From positions 62,001 to 126,000 of the forward strand of contig JAUWYY010000008.1 in the NCBI GenBank assembly GCA_030615605.1: a stretch of 64,000 bases of DNA, given 5' to 3'. This DNA is from a bacterium (GTDB lineage: Bacteria > Armatimonadota > Zipacnadia > Zipacnadales > Zipacnadaceae). The stretch's first letter is position 1; every line of letters begins with the position of its first letter. Under the pieces are notes generated by a model, which saw nothing but the letters and a program-made list of their open reading frames with translations, was not told where the DNA came from and did no database searches. The position numbers and the translations under genes are program-made. Below are positions 51,701-60,965 of the stretch, in pieces.

Positions 51701-52282
51701 GTGGCACTTGAACTGTCCGGCACGAAGACAGAAACGGAGTTAGGACTCGATTGGCGTAAGGGCCATCAAGAAGCCGGTGGGGATTTGTACGAACTCTTAA
51801 GTGGCCACACCCTGGGACCCTTCCAGAAGCGGGCGCGTAATCAAGACGATGCCGAAGACCTAAATCAGGACCTCTGGCTCACAGCATACCTAAGAATACA
51901 AACATGGGATCCTGATCTATGTACATTTCGAACGTGGTTGGGCGGGATAGCTCGCAACATTCTATTACGCTATACGAGCCAACAGCGGCAAGATTGGCAC
52001 AATCGGACCATCTCGCTTGAGGAGCTCAGCGAAGAGCCCAAGGATCTGGAAGAGAGCACAGCGCGCTTAGTCGAGAACAGACTATGCTGGGACCAGGTAT
52101 CGAAGCAGCTAGGCAGAGCAGAGACCCGGATTATCGAAATGCATGTTGTAGACGGACTCAGTTTTGGCGACATTGCCGACAAGCTTGGAATCACGGTCGA
52201 TGCGGCCCGGCAAAGATTTCACCGCGCTTGCACGCGCGCGCGAAGCATGGCTGAAGACGAAGGTATTCCCGATATCTGGTAA
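51701..52282 (+). CDS. sigma-70 family (ECF-like) RNA polymerase sigma factor
   Basis: region 2 'NQDDAEDLNQDLWLTAYLRIQTWDPDLCTFRTWLGGIARNILLRY'; region 4 'EMHVVDGLSFGDIADKLGITVDAARQRFHRACTRAR'; GTG 51701 with GGAGGGAGA. Confidence 0.85.
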   Translation: MALELSGTKTETELGLDWRKGHQEAGGDLYELLSGHTLGPFQKRARNQDDAEDLNQDLWLTAYLRIQTWDPDLCTFRTWLGGIARNILLRYTSQQRQDWHNRTISLEELSEEPKDLEESTARLVENRLCWDQVSKQLGRAETRIIEMHVVDGLSFGDIADKLGITVDAARQRFHRACTRARSMAEDEGIPDIW

Positions 52283-52291
52283 AGAAGATCT

Positions 52292-52348
52292 GAGGCCCCC
52301 CCATGCAAGCACTTCCTGGGGCCGCCATGGCGGGGGCCTCTTCTTTTA
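52292..52348 (+). terminator. rho-independent terminator after sigma factor gene
   Basis: GAGGCCCCCCCATG ... CATGGCGGGGGCCTC followed by TTCTTTT. Confidence 0.75.
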
Positions 52349-52413
52349 TCCTGAGTTGTGGAGCACCGACTGACAATCTGGACCATCAAAGCAGCAGAGA
52401 AGGGACTACAGGA

Positions 52414-52713
52414 ATGGATCCACGCACCCACAGTGGCACTTGGGAAAAGGTGTCTGAGCGCGCGACGGCGATCCAACAAGAACCGTACCATGAGGAAGCT
52501 CTGGCCCTAATGACGGCCAGTGATACAGCGGAGAAAGCAATCTCCCTGCTGGCGTCTCATCGTATGGCTCGTGTGTTTGTACGGTTGGCGCGCCTCGACG
52601 ACAAACACCTTGACCTCCTGATCAAGCAGTTGGAGCGGTGGCTGGGGCAACAGCAGAGAGAACGCGAAGCAGCAGGGCCCATCGCCTCTCTAATACTAAC
52701 GGAGGGACAGTAA
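52414..52713 (+). CDS. small hypothetical protein downstream of sigma factor
   Basis: 99 aa from ATG 52414; purine-rich ribosome-binding region. Confidence 0.45.
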   Translation: MDPRTHSGTWEKVSERATAIQQEPYHEEALALMTASDTAEKAISLLASHRMARVFVRLARLDDKHLDLLIKQLERWLGQQQREREAAGPIASLILTEGQ

Positions 52714-52778
52714 CAAACGGTCGATAGGAGTAAGTCCTTTCTGAAGTCGGATGGACATAAGAGAGGGAATTGTCAGCG

Positions 52779-52822
52779 GGACAGTGACCGGTCCTAAACT
52801 TAGGAGCGGTCACTGTCCTTTT
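52779..52822 (+). terminator. strong rho-independent terminator
   Basis: near-perfect 40-nt inverted repeat GGACAGTGACCG-G-TCCTAA-AC-TTAGGA-G-CGGTCACTGTCC followed by TTTTA. Confidence 0.85.
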
Positions 52823-52884
52823 AGCATTATATATAAAGGCATGCTGCCCACAATAGCACAGCTTCATACAAGACTTGTCTGCTG

Positions 52885-52913
52885 TTGACACCCCTAGCCA
52901 GGTATGCTATACT
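52885..52913 (+). promoter_or_regulatory. sigma-70 type promoter
   Basis: TTGACA (52885-52890), 17-bp spacer, TATACT (52908-52913). Confidence 0.75.
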
Positions 52914-52951
52914 CACCTCGACATAGAGACGGGTAGGAGGGAGGAGCGGGT

Positions 52952-52979
52952 ACCTGCCAGACCGAAAGGGCAGGTTTTT
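52952..52979 (+). terminator. candidate attenuator terminator in leader of the HNH-repeat-like gene
   Basis: ACCTGCC-agaccgaaag-GGCAGGT followed by T-run, ~30 nt after the promoter and ~33 nt before the start codon. Confidence 0.5.
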
Positions 52980-53011
52980 GGTTGTCACATTCGATAACGG
53001 GTAGGAGTAGT

Positions 53012-53416
53012 GTGGTGCCGGCGCGCAGATGGACACGAGATGCTATAATCCAGGAGATACACGATCTGCACGCCGCCGGTGAATCGCTGAAAACCCGCAA
53101 TATGCAGCGGCTGGGCTACGGCGGAATGCTGGCGGCAGCCTATCGCGACCCCAGTCTGGGCAGTTGGCGGGCAGCAGTAGAGGCAGCCGGGCTGAACTAT
53201 AAAGAGGCTACGCCGCACCAACGCAAGTGGACGCGCCCGCGCATTGTAGCCACAATCACCCAGCTTCGCCAGCAGGGCAAAGACCTCTCCTACACCGGTA
53301 TGAAGCAGCAGCATCCCTATCTGCTGGTGGCGGCGCGGCGCGCTGATACCTTCGGGAGCTGGCAGGCAGCGATAGAAGCAGCCGGATTGGATTATGCCGG
53401 GGTGGCACGCCGCTGA
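53012..53416 (+). CDS. small protein made of two HNH/homing-endonuclease-associated-type DNA-binding repeats
   Basis: two repeats 'WTRDAIIQEIHDLHAAGESLKTRNMQRLGYGGMLAAAYRDPSLGSWRAAVEAAGLNY' and 'WTRPRIVATITQLRQQGKDLSYTGMKQQHPYLLVAARRADTFGSWQAAIEAAGLDY'; GTG start after GGTAGGAG. Confidence 0.7.
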   Translation: MVPARRWTRDAIIQEIHDLHAAGESLKTRNMQRLGYGGMLAAAYRDPSLGSWRAAVEAAGLNYKEATPHQRKWTRPRIVATITQLRQQGKDLSYTGMKQQHPYLLVAARRADTFGSWQAAIEAAGLDYAGVARR

Positions 53417-53508
53417 ATCAATCGGGCGGAGGTGCAGGAGTAGCCGGCGCCGAAGGCGAAATAGATGTAGCCTGAGGGAGAACAATTTGTCGAAGGCAGG
53501 TGTTAATC

Positions 53509-54030
53509 ATGGCGGTAGAAATGTTCGTGTACCGACTGCTTATTGATCTGCAGGGCCGCGCGCTGGTAGTCCTGGCTGACGATGAAGCTGAACAGCTTTT
53601 GCACATCTGGATTGGTATGTTCGAGGCCCATGCTATAGCCCGGGTGCTCAAAGACGAACCGTTTGAGCGCCCCCTGACCCACGATTTGCTCTCATCGATA
53701 ATCGCTCAAACCGGCTATACAGTCGAACGAGTAACCATAACCAGGCTGGAAGACAATACGTATTTTGCAGAAGTTTCTCTGGCAAACTCAACCACAGCAA
53801 CACAGATTGACGCGCGTCCCAGCGACGCGATTGCGCTGGCGCTGCGGGCCGGGGCCCCGATATATGTAAATGAAGAGGTCCTCGAAGAGGCCGCGGAGTC
53901 CGCGACCCAAATGCGCGAAGATGCTGAAGAGATCGAGAAATTCAAAGACCTGATGAGTGTTATTGATATCCCGGAGAACTTCCCGGGCCGCGATATTCCC
54001 TCTGAAGAAGATACGGAGGACGAACAGTGA
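53509..54030 (+). CDS. bifunctional nuclease family protein (DUF151)
   Basis: 'VLADDEAEQLLHIWIGMFEAHAIARVLKDEPFERPLTHDLLSSIIAQTGYTVERVTITRLEDNTYFAEV', 'DARPSDAIALALRAGAPIYV'. Confidence 0.92.
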   Translation: MAVEMFVYRLLIDLQGRALVVLADDEAEQLLHIWIGMFEAHAIARVLKDEPFERPLTHDLLSSIIAQTGYTVERVTITRLEDNTYFAEVSLANSTTATQIDARPSDAIALALRAGAPIYVNEEVLEEAAESATQMREDAEEIEKFKDLMSVIDIPENFPGRDIPSEEDTEDEQ

Positions 54031-56945
54031 ACGAACAGCAGTCGTCTAAATTGTCCAAGTATTTCCTTGGTATCCTGATCGGCCTGATCCTGATCGTGTG
54101 GTTATCTCGGGTATATACCGACTACCAGTGGATGGCGTCAGTCGAGCAGGCTGCGGTGTTTGTCAAGATTCTGAGCACCAGGGCGCTGCTGGCCGCGGTA
54201 GTTGGCGTCATCTGCTTCATCTGGCTCTACCTCAACCTGCGCTATGCCCGCAAGGCGCTGCCCGAAGACGTTACCTTCGTGGGCCGGCGGCTGCTGCCCG
54301 ATGAGGAGCGCGAGCAGATTGAGCAGTATGCCGACCGCGGTCTGCTCATCATTGCCATCGTAGCTGGCCTGATGGCGGCGCTGGTGGCCAGCGGCAAGTG
54401 GCGGGACTACCTGCTGTTTACCAATGCCGTGGATTTTGGTGACACCGACCCTGTCTTGCACTATGAGATTGGCTTCTACGTGTTCAAGCTGAGCTTTATC
54501 CAGTATGTGTGGCGCTCTCTACTCTATGGTGTGATCATCGCCTTCGTGCTCAGTACGCTGGTGCATTTGTACCAGGAGGCTATCCGCCTTGTGGGCAACA
54601 CCGTCCACATTATGCCGCGAGCCCGCCAGCATCTGTTCTCGCTGCTGGCCCTGGCCATGTTCATCAAGATCGGCGATTATCGGCTGATGCAGTTTAACTT
54701 GATGTATTCGAGCCGGGGTGAGTTCTTCTCCGGTCTCTCCTATGCAGATGGTCACGCCCGGTTTCCAGTGCTGTTCGCGATGATGGGTGTGGCCCTGATA
54801 ACGGGCATCATAATGCTGGTCAGTATCCGCCGGCGCGGCTTCAAGCTGGTGGGCTGGGCGTTGGGAGGGCTAGTAGTCATCTCGCTGCTGGCGGGCACAG
54901 TCTACCCGGCGGCCATCCAGGCTCTAATAGTCACGCCAAACCAGTTGGAGGTAGAGAGAGAGTACGCCGCTCACAACATCAAGGCAACCAACGATGCATA
55001 CGGGCTCAGCGATGTGCAGGCCAAGACCTTCCCCCGCTCACGTCCAGTGACTGCCGGTGATATCGCTAAGAACCAGGAGACCATCAAGAGCATCCGTCTG
55101 TGGGATCATCGGCCCCTGGAGATTACCTACGACCAGGAGCAGGGGCTGCGCCGCTACTACAAATTCGCCGATGTAGACGTGGACCGCTACACGCTAGATG
55201 GCGAATATCGCCAGGTAATGCTGTCCGCAAGACAGCTAAATTACGCTCAGTTGCCCTCCCAGAGTTGGGTTAACAAGTTCCTGACTTATACCCATGGGTA
55301 TGGCTTGTGCGTCTCGCCCGTCCACAATGCGGATGAAGCAGGCTTCCCCCTGTTTTGGGTCAAAGACATTCCGCCAGTGGCGGAGTATGAGGAACTGAAG
55401 CTCTCCCAACCCAGACTTTACTACATGGCCAGCACTCGCCCGCGCCTGATAGAGCTGATCGCCCCGCCCGAGCAGCGACCAGCGCCGCCCAATGTTAGTC
55501 AGCCAGGTGGCCCCGAAGCAGGCATGCAGTACCAGGAGCCGCCGCCCTCCTTCGGCGCCCAGCAAGTGCGGGTTGAGCCTAACCCTTACGTTATCGTAAA
55601 TACGAAGAATCCCGAACTGGACTATCCCAGAACTGAAGGACCAGCCGGGCAGAATGTCACTACCCACTATTCCGGCAGCGGCGGGGTAGCTATTGACAAC
55701 TGGCTGAACCGCATTGCCTTTGCGATGCGGTTCAAGGACAAGGATATAATCCTGACCAATTATATCAAGCCGGGCAGCAAGATCCAGATGAATCGCTACC
55801 TGCCCGACCGGTTGCAAGCTATTACCCCCTTCCCGACAGTGGTATACGACCCGGATCCTTACTTGGTCGTGGTAGATGGCCGGCTGAAATGGATCTGCGA
55901 CGCCTATACCCTCTCGCGCATGTACCCGTACTCAACCCGCTGGGCACAGGTCGGCAACCTGAACTACATGCGCAATTCGGTGAAGGTGGTTGTTGATGCC
56001 TACAATGGTCAGCCGACCTTCTACGTAGTTGACCAACAGGATCCGGTTCTGCGGTGCTACCGAAATATCTTCCCGACCCTGTTCACCGACGCGCCGATGC
56101 CTGCGGAAGTGGGCAAGCACATCCGTTATCCGCAGCTTCTGTTCCGGGTCCAGGCGGAGATCTACACCCGCTACCATATGAAGGACCCCAACACCTTCTT
56201 CCACAACGAAGACGAATGGGCCATTCCTCCTGAGCTGTACGCAGGCTATCGCCGGCCCATGGAGGCTTACTATGTAATCGTCAAGCTGCCCGGAGAGAAC
56301 AAGACCGAGTTCATCCAGATGATACCGATGGTACTGACCGGCCGGGAGGAGAAGAACCTGGTGGGATGGATGGCCGCGCGCTCCGATCAGCCCAACTACG
56401 GGGACCTGGTAGTGTACAAGTTCAGTGCCGCTGAGTCGTTTCTGGGGCCTATGCAGTTTGAGTCGCTCATCAACGCGGATGAGTACATCTCCAAACAGAT
56501 CACCCTGTGGGACCAGAAAGGTTCGGAGGTCATACGGGGCAATACCCTGGTTATTCCCATCGAGCGCTCTCTGCTGTACGTTGAGCCTCTCTATCTGGTC
56601 TCAACCGAAGCAGCCTTCCCCGTCATGAAACAGGTTATAGTCAGCTCGGGCGAGCGCATCGTGATGAAGCCAACGCTGGACGAAGCCCTGGAGAGCCTGT
56701 TTGGCGCGGGGGCGGGGGTCACAGTCGCCAAAAAGCCCACTGCGGAGGTGGCTGAGCCAACCGCGCCAGGGGTGCCGATACCGACCGGCGTGGACGTTGA
56801 TAAGCTGGCCCAGTTGATCCGCCGCGCCCAGCAGTTGTCAGCCGAAGCGGACCGGCTGCGACGCACTGGTGATCTGGCGGGCTATCAGGCCAAGAATGAA
56901 GAATTGCAGAAGGTCATCAAACAGCTTGGCGCGGCAGTCCAGTAG
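54027..56945 (+). CDS. UPF0182 family large membrane protein
   Basis: 972 aa; 7 N-terminal TM then 'ALIVTPNQLEVEREYAAHNIKATNDAYGL', 'YVNP-like PYVIVNTKNPELDYP', 'RYPQLLFRVQAEIYTRYHMKDPNTFFHNEDEWAIP'. Confidence 0.92.
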   Translation: MNEQQSSKLSKYFLGILIGLILIVWLSRVYTDYQWMASVEQAAVFVKILSTRALLAAVVGVICFIWLYLNLRYARKALPEDVTFVGRRLLPDEEREQIEQYADRGLLIIAIVAGLMAALVASGKWRDYLLFTNAVDFGDTDPVLHYEIGFYVFKLSFIQYVWRSLLYGVIIAFVLSTLVHLYQEAIRLVGNTVHIMPRARQHLFSLLALAMFIKIGDYRLMQFNLMYSSRGEFFSGLSYADGHARFPVLFAMMGVALITGIIMLVSIRRRGFKLVGWALGGLVVISLLAGTVYPAAIQALIVTPNQLEVEREYAAHNIKATNDAYGLSDVQAKTFPRSRPVTAGDIAKNQETIKSIRLWDHRPLEITYDQEQGLRRYYKFADVDVDRYTLDGEYRQVMLSARQLNYAQLPSQSWVNKFLTYTHGYGLCVSPVHNADEAGFPLFWVKDIPPVAEYEELKLSQPRLYYMASTRPRLIELIAPPEQRPAPPNVSQPGGPEAGMQYQEPPPSFGAQQVRVEPNPYVIVNTKNPELDYPRTEGPAGQNVTTHYSGSGGVAIDNWLNRIAFAMRFKDKDIILTNYIKPGSKIQMNRYLPDRLQAITPFPTVVYDPDPYLVVVDGRLKWICDAYTLSRMYPYSTRWAQVGNLNYMRNSVKVVVDAYNGQPTFYVVDQQDPVLRCYRNIFPTLFTDAPMPAEVGKHIRYPQLLFRVQAEIYTRYHMKDPNTFFHNEDEWAIPPELYAGYRRPMEAYYVIVKLPGENKTEFIQMIPMVLTGREEKNLVGWMAARSDQPNYGDLVVYKFSAAESFLGPMQFESLINADEYISKQITLWDQKGSEVIRGNTLVIPIERSLLYVEPLYLVSTEAAFPVMKQVIVSSGERIVMKPTLDEALESLFGAGAGVTVAKKPTAEVAEPTAPGVPIPTGVDVDKLAQLIRRAQQLSAEADRLRRTGDLAGYQAKNEELQKVIKQLGAAVQ

Positions 56946-56975
56946 CGCCAGCCCCGATAGAGAGCAGGCCAAATG

Positions 56976-57005
56976 GCCTCCCGGCTACTGTCGGGAGGCT
57001 TTTTT
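56976..57005 (+). terminator. rho-independent terminator
   Basis: GCCTCCCG-gctactgt-CGGGAGGC-TTTTTT. Confidence 0.85.
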
Positions 57006-57043
57006 GGTGGATTGGCGAAGATTCCAGGAGGCAAAGCAAAGGT

Positions 57044-57751
57044 ATGATTATGCACAAGCTACCAGAACAAACCAGGGCTGGACTATGTGACATAGAGGCA
57101 GTTGTGTTCGACTTCGACGGAACGCTGGTCCACACCGACATTGACTTTGCCGCAATGCGGCAAGGAATCGTCGAGCACCTGCACCAGTGGGGCCTGTGGG
57201 AGCCAGGGGTCGAAGAGAGCCGCTACGTCCTGGAAATCATTGCCTGGGCCGAGGAGCGACTGCAGGATGACCCCAGCCGCCAGCAACAGTACCGGCAGGA
57301 GGCCAGAGAGATCATCCACGAGGTCGAGCTGCCTCACTGCCAGCGCGCCGAACCGTTCCCGGGAGTGCCTGAGGCATTGCAGCGGCTGCGGGCGGCCGGC
57401 CGGAAGATAGGCATCATCACTCGCAACAGCCACGAAGGCGTCGCTGCGGTGCTCTGCCGCCATCCACTGCCCTATGATGTGCTCATCACCCGCGATGACC
57501 TGAGCAACGTCAAGCCGCACCAGGAACATCTCGAGCAGGCTCTGACCGAGCTGGGGGTGGCGGCGTCGCAGGCGCTGATGGTCGGTGACCACGCTACTGA
57601 TATCCAGTGCGGACGGGCCGCCGGCGTGCGCACCTGCGGGGTGCTGACCGCCAAGACCACCCTGCAGCAGTTCCACGAGCTGGGCGCTGACCTCGCCTTT
57701 GCGGACGTGCCCGCGCTGGTCGAAGCGTTGCTGGACGAGAGGCTGCCATGA
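57044..57751 (+). CDS. HAD-superfamily hydrolase (phosphoglycolate phosphatase-like)
   Basis: 'VVFDFDGTLVHTDIDFAAMR', 'KIGIITRNS', 'MVGDHATDIQCGRAAGVRTCGVLT'. Confidence 0.88.
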   Translation: MIMHKLPEQTRAGLCDIEAVVFDFDGTLVHTDIDFAAMRQGIVEHLHQWGLWEPGVEESRYVLEIIAWAEERLQDDPSRQQQYRQEAREIIHEVELPHCQRAEPFPGVPEALQRLRAAGRKIGIITRNSHEGVAAVLCRHPLPYDVLITRDDLSNVKPHQEHLEQALTELGVAASQALMVGDHATDIQCGRAAGVRTCGVLTAKTTLQQFHELGADLAFADVPALVEALLDERLP

Positions 57752-58779
57752 GCGAGACACCCCTGCCAATCGGTAAGTTGTCGGCTGAGTTTCTGGTCAA
57801 GCTGCTGGCCGAGCTTGACACCGACGACTCCTCGGTTATCGTCGAGCCGGGCGTCGGTCGCGATGTTGCTGTGCTCGACGTCGGTGCCCAAGATTACCTG
57901 GTAGTCACCTGCGATCCGATCACCTTCGCTACCGGCGCGCTCGGCTATTACACGATCTGCGTCAATATCAACGATATCGCCACCAGTGGCGGCACTCCCC
58001 GCTGGATGCTGACCACGCTGCTGCTGCCGGCGGGCGGCAGCGATGAGGCACTGGTGCGAGATATCTGGCGGCAGCTTCGCGAGACCGCCGCACACTGGGA
58101 TATTCTGCTGGTCGGCGGGCATACCGAGGTGACTGCCACGGTGGATGTGCCGGTGACCTGCGGGATGATGATCGGGACGGTCCCGCTCGGCGAGCAGATT
58201 GCCGCCTGCGGTGTGCAGGTGGGCGATCAGATTGTCCTGCTGGGGCAGGCACCGATCGAGGGAACTGCACTGCTAGCCCGCGAGTTGGGGGAGAGGCTGG
58301 GCGAGGAGGGTTTCACCCATCAGGAGATTGAGCAGGCCGCCGAACTACTCTATGACCCCGGTATCTGTGTACTGGATTATGCAAGATTAGTGACCGAAAC
58401 CTGTACAGATATCCACGCAATGCACGACCCAACCGAAGGGGGCATTGCTACCGGCCTCTGGGAGTTGGCCACGGCCTCGGAGGTTGGTCTACGCGTCGAG
58501 GCGGAGGCGATTGCGCTGGTCCCGCTGGGCGAGCGGTTCTGCGCGGCGCTGGGTATTGATCCGCTGGGGCTAATTGCCTCTGGCTGCCTGCTGGTGGCGG
58601 TGCCTGAAGCAGAATCTGACCAGCTCGTCGCAGCAGCCGCCAAAGCAGACATACCCGTCGCCATCATCGCCACCGCCCTACCCGCCTCCGCAGGCCTCAC
58701 CCTGACCACCGCCGGCCAACCCCACCCCCTCCCCCGCTACGACCAGGACGAGTTGACGCGGGTGGTGCAAAGCCAGTAA
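57748..58779 (+). CDS. AIR synthase/HypE-like protein
   Basis: 'YTICVNINDIATSGGTPRWMLTTLLLP', 'MHDPTEGGIATGLWELATASEVGLRVE'; overlaps the HAD ORF. Confidence 0.82.
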   Translation: MSETPLPIGKLSAEFLVKLLAELDTDDSSVIVEPGVGRDVAVLDVGAQDYLVVTCDPITFATGALGYYTICVNINDIATSGGTPRWMLTTLLLPAGGSDEALVRDIWRQLRETAAHWDILLVGGHTEVTATVDVPVTCGMMIGTVPLGEQIAACGVQVGDQIVLLGQAPIEGTALLARELGERLGEEGFTHQEIEQAAELLYDPGICVLDYARLVTETCTDIHAMHDPTEGGIATGLWELATASEVGLRVEAEAIALVPLGERFCAALGIDPLGLIASGCLLVAVPEAESDQLVAAAAKADIPVAIIATALPASAGLTLTTAGQPHPLPRYDQDELTRVVQSQ

Positions 58780-58802
58780 TATAGGTATGGGAGGGGACGG
58801 AA

Positions 58803-59972
58803 TTGCGCCGCACAGAGTCACGGGAACAAGTCGTAGAAGAGGCACCGGAGCACACCACGAAAAAACGTGCAATTCTTCGGGATTACATGGGGGCGTGGCT
58901 TGGGATATTGGGGCGGGCTCCGTTCCCCAGTCTATGGTGGGTCGACTGTTTCGCAGGTCCCGGCTTAGGGCGGGACGCAAGCCGCACTACGGGCGCCCTA
59001 AGCGTAAGAATGAGCCAGCGGCTCCTGGAAAGCGGAGGAGCTCAGCGAGTTAGCTGCATAAACGTTGAAATGGATTCATCTTACTTCGACCGATTGATTT
59101 CGGTTATCAGCGATGACGGTATCCCATTGGAAAACCAGATCAACTGCCCACCCCTCGATAGAAGTGAGTGGTTTCAGCAAATCGCGGAGAGTGTATCCCC
59201 TTCCGGCGATGTTAATGTCTACAATTGCAATGCGGCATTTCAAGATGTTATAGATGGTATCGTTCATCACTTACCGAATCACTCGCAACCAAGTTTTTTC
59301 TTCATGGACCCATGGGGCTGGAGCCACGTGCCCTTTGCCACTATGCGAAGGGTATTGGCTAGAACGAAGGCAGAGGTCTTCCTCACATTCTTTGTCAAGC
59401 ACATTGCTCGTTTCCTAGAAAGCAGAGAACACATCCCTGTAATCAGCAATGTGCTCGGAACAGAAGCTTTCTCGGAGGCAATCGGCGCCCAGGGGCACGA
59501 ACGAGAGGAAGCAATATTGCGTATATATAAGGAACAATTGCACACAATAGGAGGATGCTTTGCAACGGAATACCGCATGATCCATACTAACATACGCCAA
59601 ACGGCGTACTACCTCCTACACGTATCCAAGCATCCCACAGCATTCGAGACGATGAAAGAGACTATGTGGCGGCACGGTACACCCGGGAGAGGGGCCTGCT
59701 ATGCAGGGCCGGACCATGCTCACCTATCTCAAACTAAACCCCTCTTCGACCCGGACACCTTCGAGTTGAAGCAGATACTGAGCCGAGACTTCGCTGGGCG
59801 AACCCTCACGCACACCGAGTTGAAGAAATGGGTATTGTGGGAGACAAGGTGGGTCTCGACCGTGCTGCGGGATTCGCTGCAAGAGCTGGAGCAGCACGAG
59901 GCAATACACGTTCAAGCAGATAGGAACCGAAGGAGCGGATTTCAAGACACTGACCTGATCACTTTCATGTGA
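58803..59972 (+). CDS. three-Cys-motif partner protein (TcmP-like)
   Basis: 389 aa; 'KKRAILRDYMGAWLGIL...LWWVDCFAGPGLG' SAM-methyltransferase-like motif, 'FFFMDPWGW'; TTG start with GGGAGGGG. Confidence 0.7.
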   Translation: MRRTESREQVVEEAPEHTTKKRAILRDYMGAWLGILGRAPFPSLWWVDCFAGPGLGRDASRTTGALSVRMSQRLLESGGAQRVSCINVEMDSSYFDRLISVISDDGIPLENQINCPPLDRSEWFQQIAESVSPSGDVNVYNCNAAFQDVIDGIVHHLPNHSQPSFFFMDPWGWSHVPFATMRRVLARTKAEVFLTFFVKHIARFLESREHIPVISNVLGTEAFSEAIGAQGHEREEAILRIYKEQLHTIGGCFATEYRMIHTNIRQTAYYLLHVSKHPTAFETMKETMWRHGTPGRGACYAGPDHAHLSQTKPLFDPDTFELKQILSRDFAGRTLTHTELKKWVLWETRWVSTVLRDSLQELEQHEAIHVQADRNRRSGFQDTDLITFM

Positions 59973-59987
59973 AAGGAGGAGCGCCTT

Positions 59988-60965
59988 ATTCCCCTCACCG
60001 TATTCGAAAAAGGGTATACGAACCTGCTTGGAGAAGACGAGCCTAAGACGGAGCGCGTCAGCGATGGCTCGATAATCAAACGCTTCGACCTGACGCCATT
60101 CCCCCAAGAACCCGAAGATATTGTCTGCCCTCATTTCCTCGAGTTAAAGTGGGCAACTGGCTGTAACTATAACTGTGCCTGGTGCTATCTGCAGGGGACC
60201 TGCAGGATGCTGCCATACCGGACAAAGCTGCACGAAAAAGATCGCGGCAAGATTCGTCGCCACATGGAGACGTTACTCAGCCATAACGGAAGTAGCACCA
60301 ATTCGGCGAATGGCACAGAACTCCTGAACAGCGGAGAACTCGCCGACTCCCTGGCGGCTGAACACTCGCCTGAACCATTCTCCAGATTCATAGTCCCCCT
60401 GTTTGAAGGCCAAGAGCATTTCAAGCTGCTGATGCTCACCAAATCCGACTACATTGACAATCTGCTGACGGTCGAAGGGCAGCAGTCAACCATAGTCAGC
60501 TTTAGCGTGAACTCCCCCTATGTTTCGCAAAGGTGGGAGAAGGGCGCGCCGCCGCCAGAAAGAAGGCTTGCAGCCGCAGCACGATTGGCTGACGCTGGCT
60601 ACGAGGTACGGCTGCGCATTGACCCAATCGTGCCAGTGGCAAAATGGAAGCAGCGCTACCGGGGACTGCTTCAGCACATTCTTGACACCTTCCGGCCGGA
60701 ACGAATCACACTGGGGTCTTTACGAGGGCTGCAAAGCACAATCAATAACTGCCGTGACAAGTCTTGGACCGAGTTTCTCTCCGAAAAATCGCCGTGGGGC
60801 AAGCGCGTCGAATCAGACCTCCGGCTTGAGACCTTTGCCTACATCATAGAGCTACTAAGACACGATTGGGGATATTCCGACGTGGCCCTGTGCAAAGAGC
60901 CGGTAGCAATGTGGGATGGGCTGGGCCTGAATTACAAGAAGATTCGCTGTAATTGCATAGCGTAG
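59988..60965 (+). CDS. SPL-family (spore photoproduct lyase-like) radical SAM protein, probable ATT start
   Basis: 'CPHFLELKWATGCNYNCAWCYLQGTC' (CX3CX2C cluster motif), 'VSFSVNSPYVSQRWEKGAPPPERRLAAAARLADAGYEVRLRIDPIVPV'; open frame extends upstream of the tracked ORF to the TcmP stop codon. Confidence 0.75.
   Translation: MPLTVFEKGYTNLLGEDEPKTERVSDGSIIKRFDLTPFPQEPEDIVCPHFLELKWATGCNYNCAWCYLQGTCRMLPYRTKLHEKDRGKIRRHMETLLSHNGSSTNSANGTELLNSGELADSLAAEHSPEPFSRFIVPLFEGQEHFKLLMLTKSDYIDNLLTVEGQQSTIVSFSVNSPYVSQRWEKGAPPPERRLAAAARLADAGYEVRLRIDPIVPVAKWKQRYRGLLQHILDTFRPERITLGSLRGLQSTINNCRDKSWTEFLSEKSPWGKRVESDLRLETFAYIIELLRHDWGYSDVALCKEPVAMWDGLGLNYKKIRCNCIA

Noticed and set aside
59970-59972. TGA between TcmP and radical SAM as selenocysteine/readthrough codon in a single fused protein
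   Set aside because: A strong SD lies immediately after the TGA and the two families normally occur as separate adjacent genes; no SECIS-like hairpin was evident by eye. ATT initiation is the simpler reading, though readthrough remains testable.
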